Below, piece after piece: positions 6,416-12,018 of a stretch of DNA of 12,018 bases. The notes below the pieces were generated by a model. That model made no database searches, was not told where the DNA came from, and saw nothing but the letters and a program-made list of their open reading frames with translations. This DNA comes from Holosporales bacterium (GTDB lineage Bacteria > Pseudomonadota > Alphaproteobacteria > BNTO01). The stretch lies in NCBI GenBank assembly GCA_031273545.1, contig JAISRQ010000136.1:1-12018 (forward strand), given 5' to 3'. The translations under genes were made by a program, and so were the position numbers. Numbering within the stretch: position 1 is the stretch's first letter; every line of letters begins with the position of its first letter.

Positions 6416-7331
6416 CAGATTTTTCATAAAATTTAATCCACAGCTCATTGCTTGCCTGCCCTCTAAGAAAATCCCTGCGACTTGCGGTAGATAATTCTTT
6501 AGGGATTACATTATTTACTACAACATCGTCCGAAATAACTCCATATTCTCTGTATATGTAAGCAACAAGTTCGCTACAAAACCAAGAACTTGTATCATCT
6601 TTAGCATTTTTGTCTTTGCGAGACTTCAATAGCTGTAACAACCTCTTCTCGTAGCTGACCCCTAATTCTCTATAAATTAGATGCTGTAATCCCTCCAGCG
6701 GAATCGGATCACTAAGTGTTCGCACGCAAACGTCTCCCACGTACTCAGATACAGCATCTTCTAGGGGGGATATTTGTACCCTCGGCCAAAGGCCATGCTT
6801 AACCTGTTGTGCTGTCCCTGTAGATTCTAAGCAAAATACGCCCAGTTTTTCCTTCCAAAACATAACATCGTCGTCTTGTTCGGACAGGCAGCTTAAGTAC
6901 GGGTACCTGTTCGTCATTACGGATCTTTGTGCTGTAGTGTACCGTGCGCGGCGCGTGTTTAGTCCGCCTGATTGCTCGGATGCGTGTATTAGGCGCATAA
7001 TCTCTGACGGGTATGCAACTACAGCAATCCCTACGTGCGATAGCCCTTCGCGTCCGTCCCCAGAGCAACGCTGTATACATCGCCCAACGACTCCTGGATC
7101 AGAAAAACCCAACAAACTTCCCGTCGTCACATTAATACTTGCTGTGTCTGCGAAAGGAGCATCCCCTGATACAAATGTAGTAAAATCGCTGTGAGTTGGA
7201 TGCACACAACTCTTGGACAACGTCAGCGTTGGGTCACTAAAAACCTGAGCTGCCACATTCGCTTCCCCCTTTATAAAGTTGCTGAACATGAATACCGTAC
7301 CAACCAAACAATACTTATAAATAAATTTCAT
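6402..7331 (-). CDS. Secreted permuted papain-fold protein (YiiX / NlpC-P60-like)
   Basis: A 309-residue protein with an N-terminal export signal (Lys-containing start, hydrophobic core YCLVGTVFMFSNFI, cleavage probably near residues 24-29). The mature part matches the circularly permuted NlpC/P60 family (YiiX type): TTGSLLGFSDPGVVGRCIQ (69-87) corresponds to the family's entry motif, the putative catalytic His is H99 in GLSHVGIAVV, VFCLESTG (165-172) supplies an acidic residue, VQISPLEDAVSEYVGDVCVR (185-204) follows, and the putative nucleophile is C252 in WFCSELVAYIYREYGV. Known members are thiol hydrolases acting on amides or lipids; the substrate here is unknown, but export suggests a cell-envelope or host target. 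TATACT at 7366-7371 on the minus strand could be a -10 element; no good ribosome site precedes the ATG. The protein is rich in cysteine and ends GCCA. Confidence 0.85.
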   Translation of the reverse strand: MKFIYKYCLVGTVFMFSNFIKGEANVAAQVFSDPTLTLSKSCVHPTHSDFTTFVSGDAPFADTASINVTTGSLLGFSDPGVVGRCIQRCSGDGREGLSHVGIAVVAYPSEIMRLIHASEQSGGLNTRRARYTTAQRSVMTNRYPYLSCLSEQDDDVMFWKEKLGVFCLESTGTAQQVKHGLWPRVQISPLEDAVSEYVGDVCVRTLSDPIPLEGLQHLIYRELGVSYEKRLLQLLKSRKDKNAKDDTSSWFCSELVAYIYREYGVISDDVVVNNVIPKELSTASRRDFLRGQASNELWIKFYEKSGCCA

Positions 7332-7859
7332 AAACGATCATCATACTTATGACTTACCTGCTTATAGTATAGCCATAAAATGGTTAATAAATGATTAAGA
7401 TTTGGTGTGGAGCGAAATAAAAATTTCGAGAGAAGTAAATGTATGTCCTGTTAAACGAATTGTAAGTATTTGTCTTCTGCTTTTGCTATTAAGTTAAGTG
7501 ACGATTTATGACTGATATACCCAATCCCCAAATGGTCGCGGTTTTTTCGGTCAATAAAACACCTACTATTTTTCATATTCTTTTCCACAATTTTTGGGGC
7601 CCCGGGGTGTAAGGAATGCAGATATCTATTTCACAATCTTTTAATTAAGCGTTACTTGCAATTTTTATATATCATTATTTACTGCGACGCGAAGTACTCC
7701 TCCTTCTTATAATTTTTTGTCGATTATAATGAATGTATAAAAATTACAAAATTCAACAGGGAAGAAATAAAAGACGAGTAAGTATGATAAAAAGTTAGAT
7801 TTGACGTAATTTCTAAAATTTGCAACAGTGAAGTGTTCGGTGTGGTGTGAGGTACCTTT
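7332..7859. other. 528-bp divergent intergenic region
   Basis: AT-rich spacer between divergently transcribed genes, so it must hold promoters for both. I see one full palindromic repeat (7526-7599), a stray GATTAAGATTTGGTGTGG (7393-7410) resembling the right ends at 8702 and 8790, and CACAATCTTTTAATTAAG (7632-7649), which may be a decayed right end. TTGACG at 7801-7806 looks like a -35 box but no convincing -10 follows. I find no RNA gene and no credible open frame. Confidence 0.6.
7526..7599 (+). repeat. Intergenic palindromic repeat (74 bp)
   Basis: The left end CCCCAAATGGTCGCGG and the right end CCACAATTTTTGGGG are followed by CCCCGGGG. The internal TAAAACACCTACTATTTTT (7555-7573) is nearly identical to the 2198 copy, and the flank before it (TACCCAAT against TACTCAAT) also matches. 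It lies between divergent genes, which argues against a simple terminator role. Confidence 0.8.
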
Positions 7860-8630
7860 ATGGCCGTACAGGGAATGAGGACTATTTCCTTGCCTGGACG
7901 AAGTCGTTTTAAAATTCCGGTAGTCGGGACGGCTAAGAATAATGCGTTATCTGGAATATCCAAAGCTACAAGGGAGTGGAGCATTCGCATTGACGATATA
8001 TTCAAGCGTACTGCTGAAGGTGTGAAAAAGGCATCATCTCCATTAGGGTTTATTCCAATGCTAATAGATATGGCAGAGGATTTTCTGTTTGGGGCGGATG
8101 ACGATTCTGATGCATCTAAACCTGAGGCAACGGCCAAAAGTGGAGGAAGTTCCATTTATCGGACAGAGCTTTTCGGATTTACATACGATACCTTGCGCGA
8201 AACAGTTGGGCATTCCGTGAATCAGCTTATCGCATCAGCGTCCATCCGACACTCTGATGTTGTCATCATTATACAAAACGGGACATATTCTCCTATATTA
8301 GAACAATACATGAATGATGGGACGTTGATCAAAAAAATGGTTATATACCGATCTGGATTCATTGAAGGAAAACGTAGACTACTTGAGAAACGTACGTTTA
8401 AGGACTGTTACGTTACGCAATTCAAACAAATACTTGATTTTTTAGTTTTGCACGTCCGCGTTTTATACAGGGAAGAAACATCTTATATATATGCGCAACA
8501 CGGACTAACGAGTACAGAGGAAACAGACGAAGATGGGGAAACTACTGTAAAAAGACAAGCTCTTGGGAAGTCTGTTAGCGAGGTCGATTTTAGAACAGGT
8601 TTTTCGAGTCAAAAGTACAAAAAATATTGA
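7860..8630 (+). CDS. Unrecognised protein, possibly Hcp / tail-tube-like
   Basis: A 256-residue protein without a signal peptide or a clear membrane segment. GAGG at 7849-7852, seven bases before the ATG, supports the start. Seen: a basic N-terminus, a helical region (about 35-80), an acidic/low-complexity linker (79-97), then a beta-rich part (about 98-212) with HSDVVIIIQNGTYSPILEQY, DGTLIKKMVIYRSG, RTFKDCYVTQF and ILDFLVLHVRVLYREETSYI, and finally an acidic stretch (217-227) and a basic tail. The order SP-L-plus-GTLI, short strand, charged turn, F-DC-VT strand, then long strands ending in an aromatic-rich edge recalls Hcp/phage tail-tube proteins. That is a fold-level guess with no diagnostic motif. 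No other type VI or phage genes are visible here, so it would be an orphan. It stands alone, with repeats on both sides. Confidence 0.8.
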   Translation: MAVQGMRTISLPGRSRFKIPVVGTAKNNALSGISKATREWSIRIDDIFKRTAEGVKKASSPLGFIPMLIDMAEDFLFGADDDSDASKPEATAKSGGSSIYRTELFGFTYDTLRETVGHSVNQLIASASIRHSDVVIIIQNGTYSPILEQYMNDGTLIKKMVIYRSGFIEGKRRLLEKRTFKDCYVTQFKQILDFLVLHVRVLYREETSYIYAQHGLTSTEETDEDGETTVKRQALGKSVSEVDFRTGFSSQKYKKY

Positions 8631-8644
8631 CGTAACCTGATGTA

Positions 8645-8715
8645 CCCAAATATTTCGGGCCATAAGCCGAAGGGGAGCGAGCGTTTGTTCCTCCTACAAA
8701 TCCCGTAATCATTTG
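8645..8715 (+). repeat. Intergenic palindromic repeat, first of a pair (71 bp)
   Basis: The left end CCCAAATATTTCGGGCCATAA and the right end CCCGTAATCATTTGG are followed by TGTGTGTCTAG. It is the first of two head-to-tail copies filling the spacer between the convergent genes ending at 8630 and 8812. Confidence 0.65.
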
Positions 8716-8734
8716 GTGTGTGTCTAGTCGTGGT

Positions 8735-8802
8735 CTTCTAACATTGCGGGCCATAAACTGAAAAATCTCAAGAGTTTGTTAAAAAACTTCGCAATCATTT
8801 GG
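8735..8802 (+). repeat. Intergenic palindromic repeat, second of a pair (about 68 bp)
   Basis: The left part ATTGCGGGCCATAAAC matches the left part of the copy at 8645, while its outer CCCCAA is lost. The right end CGCAATCATTTGGTGTGTGT is almost the same as that of the first copy (ATCATTTGGTGTGTGT shared). The sequence then runs into the dcd stop codon at 8812. Confidence 0.65.
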
Positions 8803-8811
8803 TGTGTGTGC

Positions 8812-9366
8812 CTAAACCTTTGGCAACGTAACGCCCCTCTGGCCCATATATTTACCTTGGCGGTCTTTATAAGAGGTTTCGCATGCAACGTCAGCTTTTA
8901 GGAATATAAACTGGCAAACCCCTTCATTGGCGTAAATTTTTGCAGGGAGAGGCGTTGTATTGGAGAATTCCAGCGTGACAAACCCTTCCCATTCTGGCTC
9001 CAGAGGGGTGACATTTACGATAATTCCGCAACGTGCATATGTCGATTTCCCCAGGCAGATCACGATAACGTCCCGCGGGATGTTGAAATATTCTACCGTG
9101 TGCCCTAGCGCAAAGCTATGTGGCGGAATAATGCATTCGTCCCCTTTTTTTGTGACGAAGCTGTCTTCTGAAAATTTCTTTGGGTCAATTATTACGTTGT
9201 TGACGTTCGTGAACACCTTAAACTCATCGGACACGCGCGCGTCATACCCATATGAGGACAAACCAAAGGAAACAACATTTGTGGAACAAAGGTTTTCCAC
9301 AAACGGCGCTATCATCTTATGCTCAACGGATTGTTGGCGGATCCATGTATCACTCAGTACAGTCAT
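8812..9366 (-). CDS. dcd: dCTP deaminase
   Basis: Dcd deaminates dCTP to dUTP, feeding dTMP synthesis. The 184-residue protein is full length for the alphaproteobacterial form. Seen: SDTWIRQQ start region, FGLSSYGYDARVSDEFKVFT (34-53), IIPPHSFALGHTVEYFNIPR (79-98), the nucleotide-binding CLGKSTYARCGIIVNVTPLE (104-123) and EWEGFVTLEFSNTTPLPAKI with the expected catalytic Glu at 133, then YANEGVCQFIFL and the C-terminal KYMGQRGVTLPKV. All key positions appear intact. The last motif is typical of mono-functional Dcd, which usually works with a separate dUTPase; none is in this window. It lies 108 bases downstream of popZ on the same strand; AAAGG lies about 10-12 bases before the ATG, somewhat far. 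Its 3' end abuts a palindromic repeat. Confidence 0.97.
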   Translation of the reverse strand: MTVLSDTWIRQQSVEHKMIAPFVENLCSTNVVSFGLSSYGYDARVSDEFKVFTNVNNVIIDPKKFSEDSFVTKKGDECIIPPHSFALGHTVEYFNIPRDVIVICLGKSTYARCGIIVNVTPLEPEWEGFVTLEFSNTTPLPAKIYANEGVCQFIFLKADVACETSYKDRQGKYMGQRGVTLPKV

Positions 9367-9474
9367 GTTTTTTTAGCCTTTTAATCTTCTTACACGAACA
9401 ACTTGTTTATAACATATGAATACAACAAAGCACAGGAAACACGGTTATTTTTTTGTACTAACTTGCGTCTTGGT

Positions 9475-10266
9475 TTATTCATCTTTAAGTGTGTTTGATA
9501 ATATTGAGTTAGTTATAGTTTTAATTTCTTCTTTCACAAGAGTCTCAACTATATCCTTAATATTGCTTTCAACCCAATGTTCAACCGTTGTTTTTATTGT
9601 ATCAATTACTAATTGGTCTAATGTTCCTGTTTTTGGCAAAGTATCTTTTGTTTTGGATAATTCTTTTACTGCATTTGCAAAACTTTTTAATATCGTTTGG
9701 GCGTCTTGTTTGCTGTCTGCGACGATATCATTTTTGTGAATGTGCTGGCTTGCGTTGTCTGGTTGTGACTGGTTGTTTAAACCTAGAGGGGCAATTATGT
9801 TTGATGCAGTTTGTCCGTCGTGCTCAGCTGCTGCAGCTTCCAACTTGGGGGTTGGTCCGGTGTTTCCGCTTAACCTCGTATTTGGGCTTCCCCCCGCACC
9901 AAATCTGGGGTCAGGTCCGGTGTTTCCACCAAATCTCGTATCCGCGCTAGTTCCTGCGCCAAATCTGGGGTTCGGTCCAGCATTTGCTTCAAATCCAGTC
10001 ATCCTGTCCTCCGCATCTCTACTCCTTTGGCGTCCCACATCTCTTTCGTTCGTGCCGTGCTCATCTTGACGCGAGGCATTGCGGATAAAGTCAGGCATGT
10101 CGATTGGTCCTATTTTTTCGCCTTTTACAAAATCATCAACTAATGGAGAAAGCTTTACTACGCCGTCTTCTTCTGGCTTATACGAGCCGCTACTTTCCTC
10201 TATTAACACAAATTTTTTTATAGAGTTAAGAATATCCTCTATAGAGCTATCGTCTTCGTTTACCAT
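9475..10266 (-). CDS. popZ: Cell-pole organising protein PopZ
   Basis: PopZ polymerises into a pole-localised matrix that anchors the chromosome origin and recruits polarity factors in alphaproteobacteria. In 263 residues I see the two conserved ends: the N-terminal binding helix SSIEDILNSIKKFVLIEE (7-24) and the C-terminal helical assembly region LDQLVIDTIKTTVEHWVESN then IKDIVETLVKEEIKTI (216-251), matching the DUF2497 family pattern of W-x4-LPxIVExLVxxEI. The middle is a disordered linker with five 10-residue repeats (95-144) built on GPxPRFGA. Length exceeds that of Caulobacter PopZ (about 177) through this linker, which is richer in Gly/Asn/Arg than the usual Pro/Glu-rich one. An AAAGG sits five bases before the ATG. 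It is 29 bases downstream of the HD-domain gene, so the two are probably co-transcribed. No valS neighbour is seen. Confidence 0.92.
   Translation of the reverse strand: MVNEDDSSIEDILNSIKKFVLIEESSGSYKPEEDGVVKLSPLVDDFVKGEKIGPIDMPDFIRNASRQDEHGTNERDVGRQRSRDAEDRMTGFEANAGPNPRFGAGTSADTRFGGNTGPDPRFGAGGSPNTRLSGNTGPTPKLEAAAAEHDGQTASNIIAPLGLNNQSQPDNASQHIHKNDIVADSKQDAQTILKSFANAVKELSKTKDTLPKTGTLDQLVIDTIKTTVEHWVESNIKDIVETLVKEEIKTITNSILSNTLKDE
9835..9984 (-). repeat. Five 30-bp in-frame repeats in the popZ linker
   Basis: The encoded units are NAGPNPRFGA, GTSADTRFGG, NTGPDPRFGA, GGSPNTRLSG and NTGPTPKLEA. Alternate units resemble each other most, giving a 60-bp higher-order period. At the DNA level, CCAAATCTGGGGT(T/C) and GGTCCGGTGTTTCC recur every 60 bases on the plus strand. 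Such arrays change copy number readily by slippage. Confidence 0.8.
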
Positions 10267-10295
10267 AAAACCTTTACCTATTTATAAGACAACAT

Positions 10296-10841
10296 TTACT
10301 GAACCCCAAGAATTTTATAAACGTCTTCCCCTATCGACGAATCAATTACTTTTTTAATGTCGAATAACTGTTCATAGTTCTTGTCAACGCAATCTGTCTT
10401 TATTCCATATTTTTGCACGTACCAATCAAACTTTTGTTCCAACGTTACGTACGAGCCCTCGAGGGAAATTTTATCACAGAATTGGATTAACTTTATTGCA
10501 AAATCTTGTTCGATTTCCTTGAGCATTTTGTGGATGGTTTGGGATTCAACGATATCACCATGGCAATAAAACGTTATGTATTCAATATCATTAACGGGAA
10601 ACGGGTGTGTTAGGCAAATTTTCGCGATGTCCGGTTTACCTGAATCGTTCATGATTGTGTATCCAAGAAGCGGGTGCTTGTATCTTTTTTCGTGGGATAA
10701 ATAGAACTTCCCAATATCGTGAAATAAACCATATTTGTATGCCAATACCGGATCGACCAATCCTGTTATTTTGGCTATTTCGGCTGCTGCTTTCGCTACC
10801 ATTCCAGAGTGTCCGAGAAGCCGTATGTCGTTTGTGTACAT
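10296..10841 (-). CDS. HD-domain phosphohydrolase
   Basis: A 181-residue soluble protein of the HD superfamily of metal-dependent phosphohydrolases. Seen: the first metal-ligand His in LGHSGMVAKAAAEIA (H11), the defining doublet in KYGLFHDIGKFYL (H41, D42), H56 in YKHPLLGY, H79/H94 in the following helices, and the distal Asp in LIQFCDKISLEG (D123). The HDIGK sequence and small size fit single-domain HD proteins; members hydrolyse nucleotides or other phosphate esters, and the substrate cannot be read from sequence. It lacks a c-di-GMP-type GYP motif. GGACGG about seven bases before the ATG may be the ribosome site. It is the first gene of a probable HD-popZ(-dcd) unit. A nucleotide substrate is possible given dcd nearby, but that is inference. 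Confidence 0.9.
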   Translation of the reverse strand: MYTNDIRLLGHSGMVAKAAAEIAKITGLVDPVLAYKYGLFHDIGKFYLSHEKRYKHPLLGYTIMNDSGKPDIAKICLTHPFPVNDIEYITFYCHGDIVESQTIHKMLKEIEQDFAIKLIQFCDKISLEGSYVTLEQKFDWYVQKYGIKTDCVDKNYEQLFDIKKVIDSSIGEDVYKILGVQ

Positions 10842-10967
10842 AAAAAACCGTCCAAAAAGCGCTAGAAAAAAATGTTCAGAAAAAAGACTAAGGCCATAAA
10901 CCTGGTGAAGTATAGCACATCATAATTTTATGCAGTGACATGATTTTATGTGTGTACCCGCTTCGGG

Positions 10968-11052
10968 TCTCCAAATATTGCGGACAAAAAATTGCAAAAT
11001 ATACCGGGGCCCCAAAGGATTGCGGGCCCTATACGGATCAAACATTGCAAAA
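10968..11052 (+). repeat. Two head-to-tail palindromic-repeat halves
   Basis: TCTCCAAATATTGCGGAC (10968-10985) and CCCCAAAGGATTGCGGGCC (11010-11028) are two left ends of the family in direct orientation, about 42 bp apart, each followed by ATTGCAAAAT (10991 and 11044). The junction CCGGGGCCCC (11004-11013) is the same GC palindrome that follows the right ends at 2274 and 7599. The rest of the 283-bp spacer between the HD gene and pntAA holds no gene that I can see. Confidence 0.65.
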
Positions 11053-11064
11053 TCGTTGTTTATT

Positions 11065-11093
11065 TTGCGTTTAGCTGTAATTTCTTGTATGAA
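11065..11093 (+). promoter_or_regulatory. Possible promoter for pntAA
   Basis: TTGCGT (11065-11070) and TATGAA (11088-11093) are separated by 17 bases and lie 31 bases before the pntAA start. Both boxes match the sigma-70 consensus only partly, so this is a weak suggestion. Confidence 0.25.
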
Positions 11094-11124
11094 TTGTGCA
11101 TAGCAAAAGCAAATAAGTGCACAT

Positions 11125-12018
11125 ATGGTAATTGGCGTCCTAAAAGAGTTGGATCTAGATTTCCGCGTCGCGATGACGCCTGATGTTATAAAAAAAATGC
11201 CAAGCACCTCCTTTTACATAGAGTCGGGTGCAGGGGCTAGGGCAGGGTATTCAGACGGGATGTTTGAGGCTGTGGCGAAAGTTGAAGCAAAGCGTAAGCA
11301 GTTGATTGAGCGTTCGCAAATATTGCTTGCGGTAAATCTTCCGGACGATGAGTCGATTCGCAGTATGAAGGCGGGGTCGGTGTTGATTGGGCAGCTTAAC
11401 CCGTTGAAAAATGCGGAACGACTCCGGCACCTGGCGCGCATTGGGGTGTCTGCGTTTAGCCTGGATTGGTTGCCGCGCATAACGCGGGCGCAGTCGATGG
11501 ATGTGTTGTCGTCGCAGAGCAATTTGGCGGGGTATCAGGCTGTCGTGTGTGCTGTGTCTATGTTGGGGCGCGTGTTTCCGATGATGACTACTGCAGCGGG
11601 GAGTATTCCTCCTGCGAAAGTTTTGGTTGTTGGTGCGGGGGTCGCTGGACTTCAGGCGATCGCGACGGCGAAGCGGCTGGGGGCGGTCGTTTCGGCATTT
11701 GATGTGAGGGCTGCTGCGAAGGAGCAAGTGGAAAGCCTTGGCGCAACGTTTGTATCTGTCCCTTTGGATGAGGGAGGCGAGGACCATGGTGGGTACGCTA
11801 AAGAAATGAGCGAGGCGTACAGGTTGGCGCAGGAGGCCAAATTGTTGGAGATCATGCCAAAGCAGGATGTAATCATTACGACGGCTCAAATTCCGAATAA
11901 GCCTGCGCCTAAAATCATTACGAAAAGCATGGTAGATAAGATGAAAGAGGGGGCGTTTGTTATTGATTTGGCAGGTGACTCTGGGGGGAATTGCGAGTTA
12001 TCAGTACTTGGGGAGTGT
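11125..12018 (+). CDS. pntAA: NAD(P) transhydrogenase subunit alpha, 5' part (cut by window end)
   Basis: This soluble dI subunit binds NAD(H) in the proton-translocating transhydrogenase that makes NADPH at the expense of the membrane proton gradient. The frame runs from the ATG at 11125 to the window end: 298 residues, no stop. Seen: the start MVIGVLKELDLDFRVAMTPD typical of the alanine dehydrogenase/PNT family, the SGAGARAGYSD segment, DWLPRITRAQSMDVLSSQSN with LAGYQAVV following, the dinucleotide-binding glycine loop KVLVVGAGVAGLQAIATAKR with the strand-end Asp in SAFDVRAAAKEQV, YAKEMSEAYR, TTAQIPNKPAPKIIT and VIDLAGDSGGNCE. In alphaproteobacteria this subunit is usually a separate protein of about 370-390 residues followed by pntAB and pntB, so those are expected to the right. 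No clear ribosome site precedes the ATG. The gene is more GC-rich than its surroundings. Confidence 0.96.
   Translation, partial: MVIGVLKELDLDFRVAMTPDVIKKMPSTSFYIESGAGARAGYSDGMFEAVAKVEAKRKQLIERSQILLAVNLPDDESIRSMKAGSVLIGQLNPLKNAERLRHLARIGVSAFSLDWLPRITRAQSMDVLSSQSNLAGYQAVVCAVSMLGRVFPMMTTAAGSIPPAKVLVVGAGVAGLQAIATAKRLGAVVSAFDVRAAAKEQVESLGATFVSVPLDEGGEDHGGYAKEMSEAYRLAQEAKLLEIMPKQDVIITTAQIPNKPAPKIITKSMVDKMKEGAFVIDLAGDSGGNCELSVLGEC

Noticed and set aside
9416..9739. Plus-strand open frame with a signal-like start, antisense to popZ
   Set aside because: Its hydrophobic look follows from reading the helical popZ C-terminus in reverse, and popZ is strongly supported.
304..11052. CRISPR array
   Set aside because: The repeats are scattered through separate spacers with no regular spacer length and no cas genes.
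11251..11889. Long minus-strand frame of 212 codons opposite pntAA
   Set aside because: It is very Arg/His-rich, typical of an antisense frame in GC-rich coding DNA; pntAA is certain.

Overview
The window looks like part of an alphaproteobacterial chromosome, most likely from a host-associated lineage of the Holosporales/Rickettsiales kind. The evidence is the set of alphaproteobacterial-type proteins it encodes: SspB of the alpha class ending in the SLDDFRK tail, a PopZ pole organiser, a 184-residue Dcd, FtsB with the LLRPQSLDLDLLEERARE motif, and a GroEL tail ending GMGGMDY. Intergenic DNA is AT-rich and repeat-laden, gene order is scrambled relative to free-living relatives (ftsB is not by eno, popZ not by valS, pyrH not in tsf-pyrH-frr), and there is a secreted permuted papain-like protein. 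The lineage call is an inference; no rRNA is present.

Layout. 1-351: 3' end of groL, its intrinsic terminator, and a repeat that ends at the next start codon. 352-2004: a large membrane-anchored protein with GspL/PilM-like layout. 2005-2291: convergent spacer with a 70-bp-spaced direct repeat and a palindromic repeat. 2292-4180 (minus): overlapping NfeD-like/flotillin pair. 4181-4450: divergent spacer. 4451-4783: ftsB, whose stop overlaps the stop of pyrH. 4780-6025 (minus): sspB-pyrH overlapping operon. 6026-6401: spacer with a possible 34-codon membrane peptide and a repeat. 6402-7331 (minus): secreted YiiX/NlpC-P60-like protein. 7332-7859: long divergent spacer with a repeat. 7860-8630: unrecognised protein, perhaps Hcp/tail-tube-like. 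8631-8811: two repeats. 8812-10841 (minus): HD-domain protein, popZ and dcd in transcription order. 10842-11124: spacer with tandem repeat halves. 11125-12018: 5' part of pntAA, cut by the window end.

How the genes relate. Housekeeping functions dominate: protein folding and quality control (GroEL, SspB adaptor for ClpXP), nucleotide supply (UMP kinase, dCTP deaminase, perhaps the HD hydrolase), cell division and polarity (FtsB, PopZ), membrane domain organisation (flotillin/NfeD) and NADPH supply (transhydrogenase). The less ordinary content is (i) an intergenic family of roughly 45-80 bp imperfect palindromes with ends near CCCCAAANGATTGCGG and CGCAATCTTTGGGG, in nearly every spacer and always in the same orientation; (ii) the possible orphan Hcp-like protein; (iii) the secreted permuted papain-like protein; (iv) the GspL-like protein with no visible secretion partners.
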